The notes beneath the pieces are model-generated. The model saw nothing but the letters and a program-made list of their open reading frames with translations, was not told the DNA's origin and searched no databases. Below are positions 31,646 through 39,776 of a stretch of 41,437 bases of DNA, one piece after another. A program made the position numbers and the translations under genes. This DNA is from Acidobacteriota bacterium (GTDB taxonomy: Bacteria > Acidobacteriota > Thermoanaerobaculia > Multivoradales > J023), in assembly GCA_029263395.1 (NCBI GenBank), contig JAJCXO010000046.1, forward strand, positions 1 through 41,437. Reading direction: 5' to 3'. Position 1 is the first letter of the stretch, and each line of letters starts with the position of its first letter.

Positions 31646-32257
31646 TCATTGGCAGTAGCACGATCCTGCATGGCACACGCCGCCGGTGTTCTCTGGCCCG
31701 CAGTCGTCATCCTGCTGGCAAGAAGTACCTTCAACGCACCAACAACGACAACTACCTTGGTAACAGACTCCGGGGTGAGTGCCGGCAGCCCCACAGTTGT
31801 TGGCAGGAGACTGACCACATGAGGCGCCCTGATTACAAAAGTAATCACCGCTGCATGGTGGGCAAAATCTTATGGTGCTACCACAAGTGACCCAACCTCT
31901 CTGGCTAGGACAGTTGCGAGGTTTCTCGTCTGATGGGCAGCCTGTACACGACACCACTCCTTGCCCTGGTCCACAACTCATACTAGCCGTGCAAGCCATC
32001 GGAGTTGGCGCGGGTTGCAAACCCGGAATCTGGAAGTCTAAGGCTGTGCTGCTTGTCGAAGAGCACTCTGCTGCAGTAAGACTACCGCCAGCCTGGTCAG
32101 GCTCATTGGGCGAACTTACGCCATATTTAGTCTTCTCGGGATCCGATGGATCGATTTGGTCCCCATTGACTGGCTCTGCTGCAGAGGCGGTGCAAAACAG
32201 GAGAGTGCTAGTGACAATAATGAGGCCAAGCCTCTTTCGAGTTTCAACAAGTCGCAT
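31646..32257 (-). CDS. Cys-rich secreted protein
   Basis: A 203-aa protein with a signal peptide (LGLIIVTSTLLFCTASAAEP) and a Ser/Pro-rich spacer (about 28-85). The mature C-terminal half carries about twenty Cys, including GVCYQGSCRCWC and its near-repeat GVCHAGSCYC with QQDDDCGPENTGG between them. The pattern suggests an extracellular, disulphide-knotted domain with at least one internal duplication. No known enzyme motif is visible. An AAGGAG ribosome-binding site precedes the ATG at 32257. The gene stands alone, converging on the TonB_C-like gene with about 200 bases between them. A protease inhibitor or adhesive role is possible but not supported by any specific motif. Confidence 0.65.
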   Translation of the reverse strand: MRLVETRKRLGLIIVTSTLLFCTASAAEPVNGDQIDPSDPEKTKYGVSSPNEPDQAGGSLTAAECSSTSSTALDFQIPGLQPAPTPMACTASMSCGPGQGVVSCTGCPSDEKPRNCPSQRGWVTCGSTIRFCPPCSGDYFCNQGASCGQSPANNCGAAGTHPGVCYQGSCRCWCVEGTSCQQDDDCGPENTGGVCHAGSCYCQ

Positions 32258-32504
32258 CGCTAGGTTCTCCTTTTGGTTTTGAGTCGCCGGGCGGACTGGC
32301 GAACGCTTCTGGTTTGGGTCCGGTCATTCGGGCGATGAAAGGCTCCAAGCGCTCCACGCAGTGCGTTGGCGGAGTGTGCCGCCTTCTTCATAGCCAAATC
32401 CGCATTCGTAGATAAATAGGGTATGCCAAATCTCTGACAAAGGATAGACGGATCCCTCCGGTCGCCACCTCGCTGTCCTCCTCACCGACATATACTCTGC
32501 TTCG

Positions 32505-33377
32505 ATGCAGGTCTCAGAGAGCATAGATGGCACCATTGGGTCTGAATCCCCATCGACGACGCGGTGGCAACGACGCAGTGGCTCCCTCTTTCGCTGGTCA
32601 GCACTCACCTTGGGCGCCACAGTGTGGACCAGCGCCTTGTTGTTTGGCCTGTACATCCTCGCGTTTTATGCCGCTGCCATAGTCGAAGGCGAGGTGCAGA
32701 CTTGGAACGAAGGCCTGCCGGGACTCTACGAACCGGACAAGGAGGCTGCGACAACCGGCATCGGTTTGCATTTTGCTGCCGGTGGGATCATCCTCATCCT
32801 GGGGTGCGTGCAACTGCTGGAGAATGTGCGGAGGCGCTTCCTCAGGCTGCATCGCTGGCTCGGACACCTCTACATCGGTGCCTCGATCGTCGCAGCCCTC
32901 GGTGGGTTGACGTTCATCGCAGTCAACGGAACGATCGGTGGCACGGTAATGGACATCGGTTTCTCCCTCTATGGGATCCTGATGTTGGTGGCCGCCATCG
33001 AGACGATACGCCATGCCAGGGCAAAACGGCTGAGCCACCATAAAGTCTGGGCGCTGCGCTTGTTTGCTCTTGCCATCGGCTCGTGGCTCTATCGGATGGA
33101 CTACGGCTTCTGGTTCATGCTGGCCGACGGCGTGGGCCACACCAATGATTTCCGAGGCCCCTTCGATAGAGTGATGGCGTTCTTCTTCTATCTTCCAAAT
33201 CTGCTGGTCGTCGAAGTGTGGACTCGTACGCCGCGGCTAACCTATTCGCCGGTGACAAGGACCCTGGCGGCGGTCGTGCTGCTCCTCGCGACTGCTTTCC
33301 TGGTGATCGGAACGTACTACTTTACGAAGTATGAGTGGGGTCCGGCGATCGTGGCGTGGCTGCCGGTGGGCGGGTGA
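32505..33377 (+). CDS. DUF2306-type integral membrane protein
   Basis: A 290-aa protein with about seven membrane helices. The core matches DUF2306-type proteins: GLHFAAGGIILILGCVQLLE, then RRFLRLHRWLGHLYIGASIV, then RLSHHKVWALRLFALAIGSW, with conserved His residues positioned like haem- or metal-ligating His in cytochrome-b561-type four-helix proteins. Function is not established for the family. No clear ribosome-binding site precedes the ATG at 32505, so the exact start is uncertain. It is divergent from the Cys-rich protein gene across 247 bases in which I see no other feature. Confidence 0.78.
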   Translation: MQVSESIDGTIGSESPSTTRWQRRSGSLFRWSALTLGATVWTSALLFGLYILAFYAAAIVEGEVQTWNEGLPGLYEPDKEAATTGIGLHFAAGGIILILGCVQLLENVRRRFLRLHRWLGHLYIGASIVAALGGLTFIAVNGTIGGTVMDIGFSLYGILMLVAAIETIRHARAKRLSHHKVWALRLFALAIGSWLYRMDYGFWFMLADGVGHTNDFRGPFDRVMAFFFYLPNLLVVEVWTRTPRLTYSPVTRTLAAVVLLLATAFLVIGTYYFTKYEWGPAIVAWLPVGG

Positions 33378-33524
33378 GCTCGAGTAGACCGTTCTCTCCG
33401 CATCGTGCGTCAACAGCGAGAATGACTGGGGTTACCGGCGACTAGCACTCACGGTGTGATTCGAATAAATCTTCATGAGGTGCGTACTCTGACTAATGCG
33501 CTTCGCCAACAAGGGAGGACCTTC

Positions 33525-34271
33525 ATGAACCATACAATCGCACGACTCAACGCGACTCGGCTGCTCGGCCTGATCGTGATGGTCGCTTTTTTCGCCGCCA
33601 CTCCAGGTCTTGCACAACAGCCGCCAGAGAATCCGACCGCATCGGACCCTGCAGCAGAAAAGGCCAGGCGCGAGTTCGCTGACAGCGTCATAGTTATTAC
33701 CCGGGAAGACATCAAGGCAGGCAAAGCCAGGGCAGCAAAGAAGCTGGCTGAGCTCAAGCAGAATCCAACGGAAAACTTCGATGAAATCGCGATGCTCGAA
33801 ACCACTGACGACATGATGCAACTCGGCGTCGGGTTGATGAGTTGGTTAACCGATCAGGTGACTGGAGACCGCGCCGAAGCAAGCCCTAACGGTAGCGGAC
33901 AAGCGGAGAAAGGAACCCGCAGGTCCGCCACGGTAGAAGGCTGGACTACAGGAAGCAAAGGCACGCCGAAAGAGAACAAACACTTCTTTCCAGCCGTGAC
34001 CTACCAACACATTGTCCAGATGCTGGTTCCCGACTACTTAGACTCGGTCCCGGAACACGATCGTTGGGGGCATCCCTACCAGTTCGCAGTCAACGAGGAT
34101 ACGTCTGGGTTCGGCATCATTAGCATCCGAAGTACGGGAAGAGATGGTCGATTCGAGGCCGATGACTACAACAGAGGCCGCAATGATGCCGGTGACTACG
34201 ATCGAGACATCGTGTGGACTGATGGATTCCTAGTGAGGATCCCGACTCGATCACAGCCGGCCACGCCCTGA
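33525..34271 (+). CDS. Exported protein with GspG-like C-terminal segment
   Basis: A 248-aa protein with a signal peptide (LLGLIVMVAFFAATPGLAQQ), a charged helical middle and a C-terminal region resembling the globular end of type II secretion major pseudopilins: VPDYLDSVPEHDRWGHPYQF, then GFGIISIRSTGRDGRFEADD. The pseudopilin N-terminal helix with its prepilin peptidase site is absent, so this is not a pilin; it is a soluble or periplasmic relative of the C-terminal domain, whose Asp-rich loop may bind calcium. GGGAGG 6 bases upstream supports the start at 33525 over the in-frame 33456. It converges on the SpoIIE phosphatase gene. Confidence 0.7.
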   Translation: MNHTIARLNATRLLGLIVMVAFFAATPGLAQQPPENPTASDPAAEKARREFADSVIVITREDIKAGKARAAKKLAELKQNPTENFDEIAMLETTDDMMQLGVGLMSWLTDQVTGDRAEASPNGSGQAEKGTRRSATVEGWTTGSKGTPKENKHFFPAVTYQHIVQMLVPDYLDSVPEHDRWGHPYQFAVNEDTSGFGIISIRSTGRDGRFEADDYNRGRNDAGDYDRDIVWTDGFLVRIPTRSQPATP

Positions 34272-34318
34272 GTCAGCGGCGACTTGGATCGGTGGCTAGC
34301 AGGGTCTGCTTACTTCAA

Positions 34319-36376
34319 TTAGGAGGGGCTTGCTTCAATCAACCGCTTGGCCACGAAGAGCGTCAGGTCGTCTTCCGGACTTCGTCCGGCTGCCCAGTGT
34401 TGTGCCGCATCCAGGAGACCTTGCAGGATGTCGTCGAGAGGTTGCTCGGCAAGCTCGACCAGGAGCGGCTTCAAGGCGGCGTAGCCGAGCATCCCGTCGT
34501 CGGGATCCAGAGTCTCCGGCAGGCCGTCGGTCATCCCCAGCAACAGGTCACCTGGCTCGAGGACAACTTCAGCAACCCCATACCTGTGGCCTGAAATTGT
34601 CCCCAAAGGAGGAGCCGGAAGCTCGATTTCCTCGACCTGAGCGCTTGCCGCCCGATAGCAGAGAAAGGGTGGCATGCCTGCCGATGTGAGCTGCCAACAG
34701 CCAGCGTCGTAACGGATCAGGGCCAGTGCCATGTTCATGCGGCCGAGCCGCATGGCGTCGATACCACGGGCGATGGTTTTCAAAACGTCGGCGATGTTGG
34801 TTCGGCCGCTCGCCGTCTGAAAGAGACCCTTTGCCGACATCGCCAGCATACCGGCTTGTAGACCGTGACCGGTCGCGTCGCCGAGGGCCAGGGTCACGGT
34901 GCCGCCCGATTCGACGAAGTCGTAGTAGTCACCACCAACCTCGGTGGCCGGTTGCATCGTGAAGCCCACCTCGACGCCAGGGATCCGGGGACGTTGCTCG
35001 GGGAGAAGGGAGAGCTGGAGATTGCGAGCTTCTTCGAGCTCTTCGGTCTTCCTGGCGTTGTCGACTTCGAGCAAGCGACGCTCGATCTCTCGCTGTCGAG
35101 ACTTGTGCTCCTGCTCGAGGGCTTGCTCGGATAACTCTCGGACCTGGACCAGCTGCTGCTCGAGCTCCCGGTGGGTGGTCGCTAGGTGATGGGCGAGCGA
35201 GATAGACATCGAGAGGAACAAAAAGAGCATTCCGTAAGGATAGATCTCCCGGTCGACACCACCGATCCAACCGAGAGAATTCAAGACTTGAGCGATGCCA
35301 GTGGCACCGACGACGAAGAAGCCCAAGGTCAACACGGTGCTGCCGGCATCTTTCTTCTTGATCGAAGTCATGCCCGGCACCATGGTCGAGACGACGACGA
35401 AAGCATAGATGTAGAAGGCCGTCGGCCTGCCATACACAGCAGACCAAACCAGCGCGAGCATGCCCAGCAGGAGCTCCAGGCGCAACATCCACCACCACCT
35501 GTTTTCGAAATAGAGCTCGTTGAAACAGGCGAACCCCAATAACATGACAACGCCGCTGGCAAAGGCGGCCCTGGTGAACAGCACGGCCCACATGGGATCA
35601 CTTTCATAGGCCTCCAGTCCCATGAATCCCATCAGTCCTGCGAAGCCCGCAGCGGCCACCGCAAAATAGAGATTGCTCTTTTCCAGCGGACGAAAGACGA
35701 ACAAGCAAATGTGGAGCAACGCAAAGGCGAGCGCCGCACCCACCCATAACTTCCAGCGGCCAGCGCGACCTCCGAGGTGGGCATAGATCCGTTCCAGATT
35801 CCTCTCGAGGTCGGTGACGAAACCTACGAAACCCAGCCGGCTCCCACCTGGTCGGCGGGTCATGGACGCATTCGAATAACGAACCGCTAGGACATGATCT
35901 TCCGTGTCGTAGATCGGTAGCAGCCTAGTGTCCCGCGGCCATTGGGCGATCTCGCCGGCCGGGTCGGACGCCACCCGGCCGTAGCTCAGCAGCAGCTTGC
36001 AGTCGAGGTAAACTTCCGAAGCGCCGTGCTGGCGTAGGCTCAGGCCGAGGATCCTGCCCTCGAGGTTCGGACTACGCCGTAGTCGAAGCCGGAACCAGCC
36101 GATCCCGTCCCATCCGCCGGCCGGCGGTTCCTCTAACCATGCCGTCGGCAGCCGTTCCCACGACGTGTCATCCAACTCCGGTCGGCACCACGACGGATCG
36201 TCTCCGGCCTGGTATTTCCAGTCTTTCAGACGGAGTACACCGTCATCCAGGTCGGCCGCGGAGATCATGACGATCCCGGTCTCGTCCGTGTCGTCGGCCG
36301 AGGCGATGGATGGATCGCCCAGGAACGCGACGAGGATCGCCAATGCAGCCATGCCCCAGAGAGTCAATCGATCCAT
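34319..36376 (-). CDS. 7TM sensor protein with SpoIIE/RsbU-type PP2C phosphatase domain
   Basis: A 685-aa protein with a signal peptide (ALAILVAFLGDPSIASA), an extracytoplasmic jelly-roll-like sensor domain (about 30-195), seven membrane helices of the 7TMR-DISM type (about 210-390), a coiled coil (about 395-450) and a C-terminal SpoIIE phosphatase domain (about 450-685). Phosphatase motifs include LQLSLLPEQ, EVGGDYYDF (metal-binding Asp pair), LALGDATGHGLQAGMLA and LLLGMTDGLPE. Such enzymes dephosphorylate STAS-domain anti-sigma antagonists. The only STAS protein in this window is the MlaB-like one, which is more likely tied to Mla. No partner anti-sigma factor is adjacent. Confidence 0.9.
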   Translation of the reverse strand: MDRLTLWGMAALAILVAFLGDPSIASADDTDETGIVMISAADLDDGVLRLKDWKYQAGDDPSWCRPELDDTSWERLPTAWLEEPPAGGWDGIGWFRLRLRRSPNLEGRILGLSLRQHGASEVYLDCKLLLSYGRVASDPAGEIAQWPRDTRLLPIYDTEDHVLAVRYSNASMTRRPGGSRLGFVGFVTDLERNLERIYAHLGGRAGRWKLWVGAALAFALLHICLFVFRPLEKSNLYFAVAAAGFAGLMGFMGLEAYESDPMWAVLFTRAAFASGVVMLLGFACFNELYFENRWWWMLRLELLLGMLALVWSAVYGRPTAFYIYAFVVVSTMVPGMTSIKKKDAGSTVLTLGFFVVGATGIAQVLNSLGWIGGVDREIYPYGMLFLFLSMSISLAHHLATTHRELEQQLVQVRELSEQALEQEHKSRQREIERRLLEVDNARKTEELEEARNLQLSLLPEQRPRIPGVEVGFTMQPATEVGGDYYDFVESGGTVTLALGDATGHGLQAGMLAMSAKGLFQTASGRTNIADVLKTIARGIDAMRLGRMNMALALIRYDAGCWQLTSAGMPPFLCYRAASAQVEEIELPAPPLGTISGHRYGVAEVVLEPGDLLLGMTDGLPETLDPDDGMLGYAALKPLLVELAEQPLDDILQGLLDAAQHWAAGRSPEDDLTLFVAKRLIEASPS

Positions 36377-36549
36377 GGCTAGCTATCGTATGGCAAGAAG
36401 GAGCCAATCGCATGAGGCGCAACAGATCTTCTCGCCATAGACGTGTTCATTCTGCTCTCAGGCGTGCCAGGCCCTAAGGCGGTCACGGTAGGCTCGAGGG
36501 TTACGCCCCGGCCTGGTGCTACGTGATGCCAGGCACGTCTAGCAGGTCG

Positions 36550-36878
36550 TCATTCGCTGTTGTTTGCTCGAAGAATCCGCTTCTCCGTTGGCTCGCTTTC
36601 CGGAACGAAGCAGTGAAGATTACCGTCCGGCCCATCTATGTAGAGTCGGCCACATTCGAAACATTGCCACATCAACCGTGTTGGTGAAGACAGGATGCTT
36701 CTCGACAACATGTATGCGTGATTCACTGGTAAGTCACCTGACGCTACGCGGTCGCGACTTCGTCGTCGATCCCATCCCACACACGGTCGATTTCCTGATC
36801 AGGTGTGAGGTGCGCTTTGTGGGAAAGGCGGTCGGTCGCGTCGGATATGGACGCACCGCAACGGCAGTCGATCTTCAC
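36550..36878 (-). pseudogene. Frameshifted small CxC/CxxC zinc-binding-type protein gene
   Basis: Two pieces of one small protein lie in different frames on the minus strand. The first runs from a GTG at 36878 to a TAG at 36744 and reads VKIDCRCGASISDATDRLSH, then KAHLTPDQEIDRVWDGIDDE. The second, ending at 36550, reads MLSRSILSSPTRLMWQCFEC, then GRLYIDGPDGNLHCFVPESE. From memory, small proteins with a CxCG start and a WxCxxCGRLYI centre are a recurrent family of about 100 aa found among immunity and accessory genes; the two halves together fit one. The break near 36745-36765 needs a one- or two-base indel, so it is either a real pseudogene or a sequencing error. Confidence 0.7.
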
Positions 36879-36913
36879 GGAGTCCAAAATACGAACGCGA
36901 CCCTGCTCACCGA

Positions 36914-37405
36914 CTAACGGAGCGCGCAGTGGGGAGGGGGTTCAGTGGAGCGAGCGGTTAGCCCGATAAGAGGGCTGCTTTCTAGGATCGATGCCGTATG
37001 GGCAACAAGATCTTCCAGCCGCTCATACTGATAAAAGGTGCCGTGTCGAGAGTTGCTGAGTAGTCCTACGATGAATCTGGAAGTCGATCTCTCGTAGGCC
37101 GTCGTTCCCATCACCGGAATACCGAGCTCGCAAGCTAGGGCGACCTCTGCCCCCACGCCGAGAGACGGGACATCAAGGAATGCGACGAGAAGGCTACTAC
37201 GCCTGATCATCGCCAAGTCCAAATCGAAGACTTGCTCGGGGAGCAGACCAGAATCTGCTTGGGGGTGAGTCTTGGTGTGCGGCAGATAAACTGAGATCCC
37301 CTCTTCTGAAGCCATTGATGCAAAGCGCTCATAGAACCGGCATCGGCTGGTTAGGTCCTGAGCCCCAGCGAGAGCCCCTGAGAGATAGACTTGAGTTTCA
37401 GGCAT
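36914..37405 (-). CDS. Nucleoside 2-deoxyribosyltransferase-like protein
   Basis: A 163-aa protein of the nucleoside 2-deoxyribosyltransferase fold. It has an N-terminal strand VYLSGAL (Tyr7), LPHTKTHPQ, the helix VFDLDLAMIRRSSLLVAFLD with Asp61, Asp63 and Asp78, and GVGAEVALACELG, where Glu87 occupies the position of the catalytic nucleophile. Family members cleave or exchange the N-glycosidic bond of (deoxy)nucleosides or nucleotides; relatives include DNPH1-type dNMP hydrolases and MilB-type CMP N-glycosidases. The start ATG at 37405 overlaps the ImmA/IrrE gene by 8 bases. It is the last gene of the four-gene nucleotide operon, and base removal from a nucleotide made or modified by its neighbours is a reasonable guess. 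Confidence 0.78.
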   Translation of the reverse strand: MPETQVYLSGALAGAQDLTSRCRFYERFASMASEEGISVYLPHTKTHPQADSGLLPEQVFDLDLAMIRRSSLLVAFLDVPSLGVGAEVALACELGIPVMGTTAYERSTSRFIVGLLSNSRHGTFYQYERLEDLVAHTASILESSPLIGLTARSTEPPPHCALR

Positions 37406-38420
37406 AGGCTTTCTTTGTTGGATCGGTTGCTACCGATTCCTCTTGCTCTGATCTAATGGGCGCCAGGCTGAGAGTCGGTTTTTTCGAAGAGAGAAGGCGA
37501 CTTGACCGCGAATGAAACAGGAGTACGTCGTCAGCGCTCTTAAACTCTGCCTCATCGGGTACCGGAAAACCATTCAGTACGGGCTGTGTCAGATCACTTC
37601 TTCGGTGGACAGAGGTTCCAAGAGAATCACCAAGCCAGCTGCAAGAGCCTAGTGTAATCTCAGCACCCTCAGATGTCACACACCTATTCTCTACAGCTGT
37701 CGCCTCCACTATACGAGAATTTAGGTGCGAAGTGGTAGCTCCGCTGGGCAGCCACACCCGCCGCCCTCGGCCTCTATACCCTGGGTAACAGGCCACTACA
37801 CGAAAAACAGACTCTTCACGATCGTGCCGAGCATGTTTTCGCCAGCGGATGCAGCAGCCATTCGGGAGAATCCAAGCGATCTGCCAGAGAAGAGCCGCCC
37901 ACGATACTAAGAAACGGTCGTAGAGTTGCGAAAGTCCTTCTGGACCGAGCCCAACTTCAAGAATCCCTTGACGCAATGTTGTAGACGGCATCAGCAGTTC
38001 GGCCGCTCCTGCGTTACAGACCCGCTCAAGCTCCTTGTGTCTTTCAGATGTGTCGTCTAACGAAGCAATAAGGACAGGATCCTGGATCAACTGAATGATC
38101 AACGCATGTGCCAGTTCGTGAGCCACTGAAAAGCGTGATCTTCGCCATTTCTTTCTGAAATTCACATCGTGAAGAGCGATCTCGAAGCCTCCCCGACCGT
38201 CAGTGTGAAGAGATGCCGTCCCAGTACCGGCTCGGTGCGCAGCAGCGGTCCAACTGAACTGCACACCGAGTTGACGGCAAATTCCGCGCAGACCGATAGG
38301 CGGGTTTCCAAGTCCAACAGTTCTAAGAAGCTCGCGCATTGCAGATCGCACAGCTTCATCGGGGCTCTGCGTGTTGTAAGTCCGGCAGAGTGCAGTTAGG
38401 CCGGGAGAAGTCGGCTCCAC
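37398..38420 (-). CDS. ImmA/IrrE-family metallopeptidase (M78-like)
   Basis: A 340-aa protein with an IrrE N-terminal-like metallopeptidase domain (about 20-200). The zinc motif HELAH (101-105) lies in RRSRFSVAHELAHALI, and Glu141 in NAGAAELLMPSTTL is the likely third ligand. The C-terminal 140 residues are unassigned. Family members cleave repressors (ImmA in ICEBs1, IrrE/PprI in Deinococcus) and are common in mobile and phage-defence loci. No XRE-type repressor is encoded nearby, so the substrate may be a neighbouring protein. The GTG start immediately follows the TAG of the thymidylate-synthase-like gene, and the end overlaps the deoxyribosyltransferase gene, so the peptidase is embedded in the operon rather than appended. 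Confidence 0.82.
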   Translation of the reverse strand: MEPTSPGLTALCRTYNTQSPDEAVRSAMRELLRTVGLGNPPIGLRGICRQLGVQFSWTAAAHRAGTGTASLHTDGRGGFEIALHDVNFRKKWRRSRFSVAHELAHALIIQLIQDPVLIASLDDTSERHKELERVCNAGAAELLMPSTTLRQGILEVGLGPEGLSQLYDRFLVSWAALLWQIAWILPNGCCIRWRKHARHDREESVFRVVACYPGYRGRGRRVWLPSGATTSHLNSRIVEATAVENRCVTSEGAEITLGSCSWLGDSLGTSVHRRSDLTQPVLNGFPVPDEAEFKSADDVLLFHSRSSRLLSSKKPTLSLAPIRSEQEESVATDPTKKAYA

Positions 38421-39755
38421 CTAGTCGCTCCTTGATTCTTCCGCTTTGATCACAGCTAGCGCTTCCTTGAACTCCTCCTGAGATATATCTTCGCCGTCCC
38501 GCGCTGCTATCTTACCTCCAAAGTGTCGCTGAAGAGCGGCATATCGACGCCAGGGCAAATCCGCTTGGGCCTCGCGTTCCCAATCTTGCACTCGCAGGTC
38601 CAGCGATTGCCCAACAGCAGATGATCCAATCGAAACATACTTGACCAACTCGGTTTGGGGAGTGAAATCCAGCAGGTTACTGACGTTCATTGCGCGAGGT
38701 GCAGAAATCTCGAAGGTCTCCTTTGGCAAGTATGAGCACCAAGGCTCTTCCAAATAGGCCTCTATTGCGGCCAGAGCGTCTCCATCCTCGTTTGCCCGGA
38801 CTACATGCGTCAGGAGAAGGAGAAAGTATTGATTCCAGTACTCCGCGAGTGAATCCGAGCCACGCTTGATCCACTCCTCGATATTGGTGCTTGATATTGC
38901 AGCGGACCCATGGCGCAGCTGTGCCTCAAGGATGACTAGCTCCCTTATCTGGCTCAAAGGCTTAGGGGTCTCTGGCATGGCCGGCACCTTGTAGCCAGAC
39001 CCGTCCTGCCCCATGGCCCATGCTTCTACAACTTCCTGCGCTTTCTGGAAATCACGCTCATAAACATGCATAGATATTGCCTGGTGAGTTAAACCGGCGA
39101 AATCAATTCCCAGTTCCCTGGCAACCGCTTCCGCAAGGAGAGAAAACTCAAAGAGATTATATGGCAATAGATTGAACGCATTGTTCGAGCGCATAACCGT
39201 AGTGGAATATAGCGCACCACCTCTAATGTGGTAGAAAATCCCAAACGTACAAGGCACATCTCGAGATTCCCGCGCAGCATCTTCGGGGTGATAGATCGCA
39301 ACAGCTGCTCTTCTGGAGGCAGGGTCTTTTCTCAGCCTTTCTATTACTGAGACTAGCTGATTAAGGCCAGGCCGAGGCTGCAACATCCGTTCGCCATAGT
39401 TGGACCCGGGTACAGACACCCCATCATCGCTGAACCGTTTGACTTTCGGTTCATAGAATGCGATGTCCGCCAAGCGATCACTCCCAGCCATCATCCATAC
39501 AAATCGAGCTACCGCCGCTGGAAGATTGATTTTCCTCGCAGGGTTGAAGACCAACCGTTCTATCGGATTTTCGATGCTGAGGGTCGAATTCATGATTTCT
39601 TTCGTTACTTGCCCAGCTCCAGTCGAACGAGTGTCTGCCGAAGCCTTTAGCACTTGCCCTCTATCAAGTACTAGTTTTAACGTTTCCACATATGCTTCAT
39701 CCGCGTTTCCAACTACCCCAGAATTCCCAGCGAGCAGATACGATTTCGTCGCCAT
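38421..39755 (-). CDS. Divergent thymidylate synthase-like protein with C-terminal extension
   Basis: A 444-aa protein. Residues about 65-260 match the ThyA/dCMP hydroxymethylase family: SRRAAVAIYHPED; nucleophile Cys169 in RDVPCTFGIFYHI; RSNNAFNLLPYNLFEF (phosphate- and base-binding loop) and MHVYERDF (aligned with the DxHxY motif). Changes by eye: Arg84 stands where the catalytic Glu of ThyA should be (ARFVWMMAG against HELLWFLQG), and Asn replaces the Asp of RSxD. Asn200 is kept where dCMP hydroxymethylases have Asp, which favours a uracil-type base. A helical C-terminal extension of about 180 residues is unassigned. Housekeeping ThyA has about 264 residues. The ATG at 39755 with GGGAGG 5 bases upstream is preferred over a TTG one codon earlier. 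Altered chemistry, or binding without catalysis, is likely. Confidence 0.82.
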   Translation of the reverse strand: MATKSYLLAGNSGVVGNADEAYVETLKLVLDRGQVLKASADTRSTGAGQVTKEIMNSTLSIENPIERLVFNPARKINLPAAVARFVWMMAGSDRLADIAFYEPKVKRFSDDGVSVPGSNYGERMLQPRPGLNQLVSVIERLRKDPASRRAAVAIYHPEDAARESRDVPCTFGIFYHIRGGALYSTTVMRSNNAFNLLPYNLFEFSLLAEAVARELGIDFAGLTHQAISMHVYERDFQKAQEVVEAWAMGQDGSGYKVPAMPETPKPLSQIRELVILEAQLRHGSAAISSTNIEEWIKRGSDSLAEYWNQYFLLLLTHVVRANEDGDALAAIEAYLEEPWCSYLPKETFEISAPRAMNVSNLLDFTPQTELVKYVSIGSSAVGQSLDLRVQDWEREAQADLPWRRYAALQRHFGGKIAARDGEDISQEEFKEALAVIKAEESRSD

Positions 39756-39776
39756 CAAAACCTCCCGTGTTGTTTT

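Noticed and set aside
31525-31848. 107-aa minus-strand ORF overlapping the Cys-rich gene
   Set aside because: No ribosome-binding site; it overlaps a gene with signal peptide and AAGGAG site, so it was treated as a shadow, although the stretch 31448-31645 has no other gene.
36564-36917. 117-aa plus-strand ORF
   Set aside because: It lies opposite both halves of the frameshifted zinc-type gene, which have family-like motifs on minus.
36914-39755. Direct assignment as MilA/MilB (mildiomycin-type) enzymes
   Set aside because: The ThyA-like protein keeps Asn200 (uracil-type preference) and lacks the catalytic Glu, and no other pathway genes are visible, so only family-level names are given.
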